Source: Limnephilus marmoratus (taxonomy: Eukaryota; Arthropoda; Insecta; Trichoptera; Limnephilidae). Taken from it: a stretch of DNA of 64,000 bases. Below are positions 56,101 to 64,000 of the stretch, one piece after another (position 1 is the first letter of the stretch; each line of letters starts with the position of its first letter). The position numbers and the translations under genes are program-made. The stretch covers positions 30,936,405-31,000,404 of the forward strand of contig OU862909.1 in NCBI GenBank assembly GCA_917880885.1, given 5' to 3'. The notes under the pieces are model-generated. The model did not search any database. It saw only the letters and a list, made by a program, of their open reading frames with translations, and was not told where the DNA came from.

Positions 56101-56560
56101 CCCTTACGCATTTCTAAACCACTCATCCGATTGCGATGAAGCTTTGGTGATTTGATGTGCGCTTGCCCGCGATGGTTTCTATATATAATAATGAGCTCTG
56201 GCGTTAGGAAATTATTTCCTATAGTATTCATCTGATTGCGATGAAACTTTGGTGAGTTGTCATGCGCACGCCCTTAAGTTTTCTTTTTTTTTGAGCTCTG
56301 GCGTTATGAATTAAAAAAAAATTACCTTTAGTTATGAAATTTTTTCAAATTTTGAAATTAAAAAGGTAGCGCGCGAGTTGTTTGAAAAATGAGTACATTT
56401 CATATAGTTTTGCGACAAGGAGGTAAGAAGGAAGGGTGAGGAGAATCCGGGAGGTAGGAATGGGGACCAAAGTAGGGGCAGGGGACGCGGGAGGGTGAGG
56501 AGAGGCGGAAGGGGAATGGGGACGAATGGGGAAAGGACAAGCTGGGAGAATTAAAATAAT
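56100..56560 (+). mobile_element. Degenerate Helitron-like copy with internal duplication
   Basis: Two copies of a ~97-bp unit (CCGATTGCGATGAAGCTTTG ... GAGCTCTGGCGTTA, from about 56128 and 56225), then AAGGTAGCGCGCGAGTTGTT and a purine-rich GGGGA tract to 56560. Word order matches the right half of the Helitrons at 39383 and 43843, but the CTAG end is gone. Confidence 0.55.
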
Positions 56561-56582
56561 TAAAATTTCTTTATTTAATAAG

Positions 56583-56665
56583 GTAAGTCATACGTCATAT
56601 ATATGTATCTGGTAATGTTATATTATCGTGAAAAAGCTTATGAGTCCGAGTGGTTAAGTGAGATT
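56583..56665 (+). repeat. GTCCGAGTGG small repeat, copy 3
   Basis: TCATACGTCATATATATG, AATGTTATATTATCGTGAAA, GCTTATGAGTCCGAGTGGTT. Same order as copy 2 at 50590 without the perfect palindrome. Confidence 0.65.
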
Positions 56666-56669
56666 GCAA

Positions 56670-58180
56670 CTCATGCCGGTAACTCGCTAGTTTATAATAA
56701 AAATTAAGCATATATAAATTAAATTACATCCTTTAATACCGAAAAAATCCTAAATATTCAAAATAATATTGTTGAAAATAACCAAAAAATATTTAGAAAA
56801 TTAATAAATAATACTTACATCATTAAATTAAGTCAAAATGACGACAAGATTTTATTAAACGTAATTCAATGTTAAATTGCTCACTGAATATTTTATTCAA
56901 GGTTCTTTTCTAATGTGGAATGTAATAATATATTTTTTTCACCTTTAATTTTACAACAAATTTACATATACATGTTTGTTAATGTATGATTAATTCATAT
57001 GACACCCATAATAGAAAACAGCTCGAAACTTTGCTTGAAGTGGCATTAGCTATATTTAACCACCATTAAGTTGAGAAAAAATATAAAAAAGTGTTAATTT
57101 ATGGAAAATGCTTTTTTTTCATAATTCTAGTTAACTGTTTAATTACTTGACACATGCATAACTTTAGAGCATGTAGGAACCGTGTGCATCTAAAATGTAA
57201 TGAATATTACCTACCTTCACCTAAAATTTTTCAAAGTACCTACTCATGGTTTTTTTGACAAAATGATTATTGGGGTCTAGCTACCACCAAATTGGTCGCA
57301 AGTACCATGTCTATGGTCTCGTATCACGACAGTCTTACACACTTTACTTCTTCCACACAACTTCCTCCCAGCAAAGATGCCATATGCATTAATACAAAAT
57401 AAGATTAAAAAAATAAATCATTTATGAACACCATTAATGTTTATCGTTCTAATTGTAATTAATGCAAATGGAAAATATCAGAGGTAACATAGTAATATTT
57501 TTCTGAGTCACTTTAAACGCAATTGAATTATATGGACACGATAAAGGGCATTTGAGTAAATTGCACGCATACTTGCTTCCGAGCCTCGGGCTACCACTTC
57601 TAACTCAAAGAGGCTTCTAAAAGTAGGAAAATATGGAAAAGTAATGCGATATCGTAATGAACGTCACCCCGGGCGTGCAGGCAAACAGGCAAACACATAA
57701 CTACCATGCAAATTATCGTATGTGTGTTTCTAAAAATAAAGGCTCATAATAACACACGTAATAAAAAAATATAGAGTATGCAATCTCGTTACACAGTTTT
57801 AAAGTGTTTGAGAGTGGAAATCTTTATGCAAAACAAGGAAATTTTGCATCGATGGGAAAAAAATATATAATGGCTGTTACACAATGAACCGATAACGGGT
57901 GGGAATATATCAATGTGTTACCTACTTAATTCAATAAGAAAAACCAGTTGATTGACACATAGAAGTCGAGCCATTAATTCTATGATTGCAAGTTTACCAA
58001 CTGGTTAATAATTATTTTTAAAAATCAACCCGTAATTTATTAACGCCCTTTTTCGGGGCTTTTACATATGAATAGTAAGAGATATACAGTATTTATTGTA
58101 CATAACTGAACTGCCTTCGTAACAATATTTTATATTTGTTTAAAGATAAATTGAAGATGTCCACTGACTTGGTATAATTG
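56670..58180. other. No supported gene
   Basis: AT-rich. I see no terminal repeats, exon or RNA gene. Confidence 0.5.
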
Positions 58181-58185
58181 TTTCC

Positions 58186-58665
58186 CTACGCTAGTATTCT
58201 GGGCAAAGAGGAATACATATGGTAGTTAGTTCCAGAATTACTGCACTGAAATAAATCCTGACTTCTAGTATTACGTAGTGGAATCCGGAAGCTTATCAAT
58301 TCGAGCAATACCGAACTGTCAACTAAATTATTTAGAATTTTATACAGAAATACCATGTCAGTGAAAGTTCTTATGTCTAACAATTTGAGCATATTCATAT
58401 CCAAAATAGTATTGTAGTTCAACATAATTACTGGAATACCCATTTTAAAATTAAGAAAACCCAAGAATTTGTTTGTATTCTTTCAACAGCTTGTACATGT
58501 ATATTGTAATATGGGTTCCAGACGGGAGAATTGTATTCAAGTTGACTTCTAACATTTGCAAAATATAAAGATTAATACACTTTATATTGTTAAAATTTCT
58601 AGTTAGCCTAGTTATAAATCCCAACATTTTTAAGGCCTTATTAGAGCTGTATATATTAGCCTGCT
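58186..58665 (-). pseudogene. LINE reverse-transcriptase C-terminus, frame-shifted
   Basis: On the minus strand from about 58665: KMLGFITRLTRNFNNIKCIN, then after a frame change QLEYNSPVWNPYYN and VQAVERIQTNSW, another change, and a 92-codon open part ending FTDMVFLYKILNNLVDSSVL, RIPLRNTRSQDLFQ. LEYxSPVWNP and RIQ are hallmarks of Jockey-type polymerases. At least two frameshifts make it dead. It is older than the intact Jockey piece at 46.4-47.1 kb. Confidence 0.75.
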
Positions 58666-58669
58666 AGTG

Positions 58670-59160
58670 ATAGCTAGACACCGGAACAGGCAATGACGTC
58701 ATATGTAATATGCAATATACAACTAAGTATTACCGTCAATCTTTCCGTATCGGGAGAGATACTCAAATTCACAAAATCGTAGTACTTATACCTAGGGAGG
58801 TACGTTCTCAAGCGACCTAGTAACGGGAGTGGCGCCATCCTTTGACTAATTCTTGAATCCGAAACTGAATTATAACGGTAGCTTTGTTTGAAATTTCACG
58901 TACACAGATGTTTATATGGTGCGGCGCGTACGGCGCGGTGTAAGACTTGCACTCGAAGCCGGGTTTTTAAATTTCAACCACACAGATGCTAACGTATTAA
59001 TAGATACTATCAGAATAGCCATGTGCCCGATAATTTCTATCTCTGGGATAAGTTGTTAAATAAAATAAAATTAAATTTAGATAGCTTATAGATATCTTCA
59101 GTTTATTGAGGAAAAAAATAGCAAAATTAGCAAAGCATTTCCATAAGAAGAATTACCGTT
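58670..59160. other. Unassigned, partly GC-rich
   Basis: 58780-58970 is more GC-rich, with two AAATTTCA...ACACAGATG words 65-70 bp apart flanking GGCGCGTACGGCGCGG. No reading frame or element recognised. Confidence 0.35.
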
Positions 59161-59166
59161 TAATTT

Positions 59167-59445
59167 TTAGTTACAAATCCGATGCGGAAAAAAATTGTTG
59201 AATTGTTGAATTGAAACAAGATTTTTAATTAAGCACCCACTATAATAATTAGGGTATTGGATAGCTCTATCGGTAGTATAACTGACAGCTACATTTCCAG
59301 ACAATAATTCTTCCGAAAGCACCGCGCTGTCAAATAGATAATGACGTCGGCATGACATAAAATAGCGGTTTTCGGCGTCCATTAGGTTTTCTCTATCTAA
59401 AATCTTATCTTGATTTTCTAATAAGGCTCCAACATAAGTATTCAA
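59167..59445 (-). other. Unrecognised open frame
   Basis: 92 codons, acidic to neutral and of normal complexity (MDAENRYFMSCRRHYLFDSA, VLSEELLSGNVAVSYT), ending FFPHRICN. No family recognised and no splice sites evident. It could be a fragment of an unidentified element. Confidence 0.2.
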
Positions 59446-59449
59446 TTAT

Positions 59450-60110
59450 TTGTTGTAATAAACTAGCAATCAAAGTAAATTACCTAAAAGCTTTTAATCT
59501 AAACATCCCGATTCAATTAATAACAACTCCCTTGATGATTTATTACGAAAAATGGATTTCAATTATAGCACCACTCCTCCGTTATTACCCTCAGCGAGTT
59601 CCCCTTTCTTCCAATATCTTATCGTTCGTCCCACATAAACTGAGTACAAATACACAAAAAACCAATATTGAATTAGCCTCCATCTGATAAAAATAAGAGC
59701 ATGATGCACAGATCCAATCTACCAGCAACTTTATGAGACAGGAAATTCAATTAATGTCAATATATCCATTCTAAAAACACCGGCCATACACACGGCTGAT
59801 GATCGTCTAACCAAATCACTTGAGGCGGGCAGCCATGCCGTGGCGGCGATACCTTCTATAATAAAATAACATTACGAGTATATATGAGTCCCATTGAGAA
59901 ACACATGGCCACTCGAGATGTTAGACGCGATGAATAGCGCGGGTTTCAATCACTTCGGAGGATGCCGTGAATTACAAAGATCAAGGCGCATTCGCGAACA
60001 AATAAGACGTAAAAAAACGACTTGACTATTGGGTACATATTTTACGACAATAATAATTGCTAGATTAATTTAAATCACCCCTGCGAAAATGATGAGCCAA
60101 TTAGACAACT
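59450..60110. other. No supported gene
   Basis: No exon, element end or RNA gene recognised. Confidence 0.45.
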
Positions 60111-60117
60111 TATTCAG

Positions 60118-60557
60118 CATTTTTTTACATTATCTCCACATAGGAGGCCCGTGAGTGGTTTGGTTTATTTATGGGAAGCCTTGAGGAAAACAATTTTACA
60201 TTTTACTCGGAGCCTTCTGGCATACCCTAAAACTTCCCAGAGATGCAGTGTGGAGGTTTTAGGGAAATGAGTGAGAGGATGTTCTGGGAAAGGAAAAAGT
60301 AAAAGGTGGATAGTTGTGATAGAATGCATTCCTTCCATTGCGGTGCTAGGCGATGGATCAAGAGAGTCCGACTGGAGAGGAAAAAGATTTCCTACAACCA
60401 GTCTCTTCCGATACGGCCCGCAATGCAGTAGATGGGCAAACGCATACAACGTCAAGACCTAGACAAATCTCACATAATGAATCCGGGCACCCCTGCTAAG
60501 TCATCAAACATAGCGAATCGTATAATTCGGCGGTACCATACTCACCTCCCAAATTGT
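60118..60557 (-). repeat. SINE-like family, copy 7
   Basis: Tail CTCCACATAGGAGGCC at the left is broken by about 30 extra bp before GAAGCCTTGAGGAAAAC; the head (CGGCGGTACCATACTCACCT CCCAAATTGT) is at the right. Near full length. Confidence 0.8.
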
Positions 60558-61081
60558 TTGAATAAAATAATGGTTATGAAAGGCTATCAAATGAGTAGAT
60601 ATCACAGATTGTAGGGTGCCAACAGATTTAAAACTGGAAATTCATACATACGCGTACATACATTAAAGTAGATAAGAGTAATACACTTTAATGTATTGCT
60701 AACGTTTAATTCAATTGAACAACACCACTATAATTAACTGATCATATAGCTTTATCTATAATATACCTGTGAATAGTTTCAAGATAATAAATACTCTTAA
60801 CGATAACGGCGGTAAGCTGCAAGTCACGTTGATTGAGTAAAAGAACACTATTTGCAAGATCACTAGCAGGTAATTGATTTCATCATAAATAACATTTTCT
60901 TCAAACCGAATGTTGACGCTTATAAAGTAGATTATTTATTAAACCATCAATGTTTGCATCATGATATTCATCCACTTTTTTATAAATTCATTTTATGAAA
61001 TCACAAAACCACATGTTTCAAGAACATTGTTCATATTTTGAAGAATTATTGAATTGAAGACGAGTAGCACTGAATATTTAA

Positions 61082-61633
61082 GTCATCATTGTAAACAGAC
61101 AACTCACATAGGTCTCGTAGAAAACGTTGTATCTCCCTTAATATCATGGGTAAAAATATAATCTAAACGTTGTTAAAAAGAAAAAACACCACACCTTACA
61201 ATCAAATCTAAAAGATAACCACAAATTAATTAGAATGTACACCTTTATGAAACCAAAGTTTCCGACCGCAATTTGAATAAAAAATTATGAAACTTTGGGA
61301 TTTTTTATTAATTATTTTTATATGAAACTATACAAAAGTAAGTTGACGATAACGTTTATAATACATTTGCCTATTAAAATATGTGTGTTTTAACTTTTTT
61401 CGTTCTCAGTAATTTTTGTTAGAAAAATAAGGTGAGCCATTATAATAATTATAAAATTTCTAGTTAAAAAATTATATCTTTAATTAGAATTATAAAATTT
61501 TAAAGCGTATTTCATCACCTTTCAAAAACAGTTTTTAGTTTTCGGATGCGCTGAGAAATATTCCATTTAATTGGATTTTATTTCAAAGCGGAAATATTTT
61601 GATCCTCCAAATAATAGACCTGAGGCCTAAAGG
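61082..61633. mobile_element. piggyBac-like MITE, degenerate second copy
   Basis: Aligns by eye with 50431-50998: AGTTTCCGACCGCAATTTGA, TTTTATATGAAACTATACAAA, AAATATGTGTGTTTTA, TTCAAAGCGGAAATATTTTG. TTAA occurs at the expected places (61078-61081, 61634-61637) but the C-rich ends have decayed. It lacks the nested small repeat. Confidence 0.65.
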
Positions 61634-62124
61634 TTTAAAAATCTGAAGTGTTCAATATATTCGTTACTCATGTGTCTTTGTTTAGCGTAAGTAAGTAACT
61701 TCATTGGCATACATTTGGATTTTTAAATGTTTAAGAGGTATGAACGGTTGAAGTCACGAATATTGGGATTGATTGAATTGACCTTTATGATTACGAAAGT
61801 ATCTTTTTAGGTTATGTTTATTAATTTTATATAGACATTTTTCCATTAAAATGTGAAATAAATAAATAAAATAATTTTACGGGAGCAGATTAGTTTAGTG
61901 AATTCCAGGTGGTATTCTATTTCAGTAATATACCAAACATTTTTTTATTACGAAAGTAAATATAATATTCCCAAACACAATATAAAGAACATATTATATA
62001 TTATTTTTATTAACCAGGAAAAAATAAAAGCATTTGCAAAATTATGTGTTCCCAATTATATCATTTGTGTGCAAACTGTTTCTTAAGTATGGGTCCTGCA
62101 TATTTTTCATTGGTGAATTTTAAA

Positions 62125-62551
62125 ATTTTTTATATTGGCTTCACACAGGATGCCCTGAGGAAAATATTCTCCATCAGGGCCTCTGTCATCTTAGGGGATG
62201 CTGTGTGGAGAGTCTTTTTATGGAAGGGAAGGATAGGAAGTTCTGGGAAAGAAAAACATATGATGGGTGGGTAAAAATCTGGGGGACAGTGTGTCCAGGA
62301 GTGACGGACGTATGAATCGATGCCTTCAAATGCGTTGCAAGGCGATGAGTCGAGAAAGTCTGGATGAAAAGGTCAAAAGGCCTCTCTCAACCAGTCTCTC
62401 TCGGCCCGCCACGCAGCAGGTGAGCCAAGACCCGGACACCCCTGCTAAGTCACCAAACGTGGCGAACCACTTGGGGTGACCTATAGCAGAGGTGTTGGTT
62501 ATCTAATAAATGGTTATGGGTGAGGCGGTACTCATACCCGCCCTCAAATTG
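62125..62551 (-). repeat. SINE-like family, copy 8
   Basis: Tail at the left (CACACAGGATGCCCTGAGGA), head at the right (GGCGGTACTCATACCCGCCC TCAAATTG). Includes CCAGTCTCTCTCGGCCCGCC, the segment that distinguishes the fuller copies. Confidence 0.85.
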
Positions 62552-62559
62552 TAAATGAT

Positions 62560-63810
62560 TTGAACATATAGTATTGTATTAGTGATCGAGGAACGGGTGG
62601 TTACAATCTGTTTGACATAAATTGTTTTAACAATTTGTCTAATAATCTATAATTAGAAGCAAGATAGAGCACTGTAGAAAAATATTACAAATTTCTACAG
62701 CGCCCTTGTGGTGGTTTTTCACACAAAAACGGCGTTATACAAAACATCCATATTATCATTATTATTTAAGGACGTTTTAAATATTTTTGAAGTACCTACC
62801 TCAATACCAGTGATTTGCTTCTTGAAATCTACATTTCCGCTAAAACCTACAGAAAAATCCGTCAAAATTCCAGTATTTTTTGAATATTTACAGACCAAAT
62901 TTCTAAACATTTTCGCATCCAGATTCCGCCAGGAAATCTGTCATCCTGTAAATCATGTTAGACACGAAATTCTCCCATTTCGAGGGCACTCCAATCCGCC
63001 AGGTATGACGGGAAGCCCGTCAAGATGGCAACACTGCTCAATACACGTGTCAAACTTGAGTAAGTAAAAATAAAACAGTAAAATGTTTACTTTATTTCGC
63101 GAAGAAAATATTTATAATGGAATCATGCATGTCAGGCCGGCATGAAAAATATATAATGATGGTGTATTTATCGCTTCCCTTTAATTAAAACAATCAACCG
63201 GTTAAGGTAAGCGAAAAAGGTACAATCTAACCATCAAATCTCTTATCGAACTTTTAACTCTTATTAAAGGAGTTTCGAAGAACTTCAATGCTTTATATAA
63301 GAATTGGTTGAAAGATGTCGGGATAAGAGATAAGATGAGGTTGAAACTGAAGCACGAGTCTTCAAGCAGTTAGGATGTACCCACTTTAGAATATCTTTTT
63401 TCATCGTACGGCGTTAAGGTCTGGCACCCTAGCACAGTCGATCGATAAGGATTGATAGGATAACTTTCGGTAACTTTTCATCATTCCCTAGGGCAAATGC
63501 AGATCGCTAACGTACAAACAACAGTTTTTTTTTGTACGACAGACAGGTAAGTCCAATTATGGTACAATTTTCTTACAACAATACATGTGATAAATAATAG
63601 TTGATAAATCGTATACTCTTCGATCCAGTGATGTATGTTTTATGGCAAAGGATAATTATCTTTATGCTTATAAGAGCAATTTAATGTAGTAAAACATAAA
63701 TGGAATTAAAATAATACATTGCAGTGATTATTGAAGATATTTAAGTGAACGGTTTGCACAAATCTATAGATATATATTTTTTTTTTGAGACTGACAATTC
63801 ATGGTAGAAT
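62560..63810. other. No supported gene; short palindromes
   Basis: CTGTAGAAA...TTTCTACAG-type palindrome at 62671-62699 and GACGGGAAGCCCGTC near 63008. The 119-codon frame at 62708-63067 has no motif; a GTAGGT donor-like site on the minus strand near 62801 is not enough to call an exon. Confidence 0.4.
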
Positions 63811-63813
63811 TCC

Positions 63814-63888
63814 ATTATAATAAAACGAATATTAAACTTTATTCCACTTAATTTGTGGAATAAAGTTTTATATTCGTTTTATTATAAT
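63814..63888. repeat. 34-bp-arm hairpin next to a Helitron end
   Basis: 63814-63847 and 63855-63888 are inverted copies with one mismatch (ATTATAATAAAACGAATAT ...). A 7-nt loop separates them. It ends one base before the CTAG of the next element. Confidence 0.9.
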
Positions 63889-63889
63889 A

Positions 63890-64000
63890 CTAGCAGACGC
63901 GGCCACACGTTGCTGTGGCTAACGAAACCTTTATAACCAACGCCATCTGTTAAATCAAATCCACACCACACTGACCGCTGTCCGCTCCCGCTTGGCAAGA
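63890..64000 (-). mobile_element. Helitron-like 3' end, second family, truncated by the window
   Basis: Minus strand ends ACGTGTGGCCGCGTCTGCTA G before T, the CTAG terminus. Inside are AACAGATGGCGTTGG and GTGGTGTGGATTTGATTT, as at 10855-10981. The body continues past the window end. Confidence 0.65.

Overview
The window is AT-rich, intron-poor, repeat-saturated eukaryotic DNA from an insect nuclear genome. Helitron ends, Jockey/RTE-type LINE fragments, piggyBac and hAT remnants and frequent TAGGTACCTA-like words make a moth or butterfly (Lepidoptera) the best guess; this is inference from repeat style, not a database match. There is no sign of bacterial gene organisation, an operon or a CRISPR array.

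Host genes: the only credible host coding sequence is a GC-rich exon on the minus strand (28197..27895, 101 codons, Pro/Gly/His-rich, ending at a good GTAAGA donor). A GC-rich island with a GTAAGC donor at about 31.64-31.84 kb on the same strand could be its non-coding first exon. If so, transcription runs right to left and the rest of the gene lies left of 27.9 kb, possibly outside the window. A weak candidate for a small one-helix membrane protein lies at 48.4-48.6 kb.

Layout of mobile DNA: 0-1.2 kb is a long inverted repeat of two Penelope-like element (PLE) 3' halves with GIY-YIG endonuclease remains. From 2 to 62.5 kb at least eight copies of a ~450-bp SINE-like repeat occur on both strands; its 3' tail, including a strong hairpin, is shared with a LINE whose reverse-transcriptase remnants lie at 37.2-37.9 and 41.4-42.2 kb. 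Helitron-like elements sit at 10.1-11.0, 39.4-39.9, 43.8-45.3 (containing a dead piggyBac transposase), 56.1-56.6 and 63.9-64.0 kb. A foldback structure with divergent tRNA-like heads is at 15.5-16.2 kb. Two TAA-flanked C-tract MITEs are at 11.9 and 27.4 kb. An internally deleted LTR element is at 32.4-33.0 kb. TTAA-flanked elements are at 34.5-35.3, 47.8-48.2 and 50.4-51.0 kb (relative at 61.1-61.6). A 5'-truncated Jockey LINE is nested in another repeat at 46.2-47.4 kb. A 2-kb hAT element with a perfect 8-bp target duplication lies at 52.1-54.1 kb.

Recurring themes are (i) PLE-type tails in outward-facing inverted pairs at three loci, several with a hammerhead-like core, (ii) a LINE-SINE pair sharing a tail, and (iii) nested insertions whose order can be read from target duplications. 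The stretches between elements are AT-rich DNA in which I see no supported gene.
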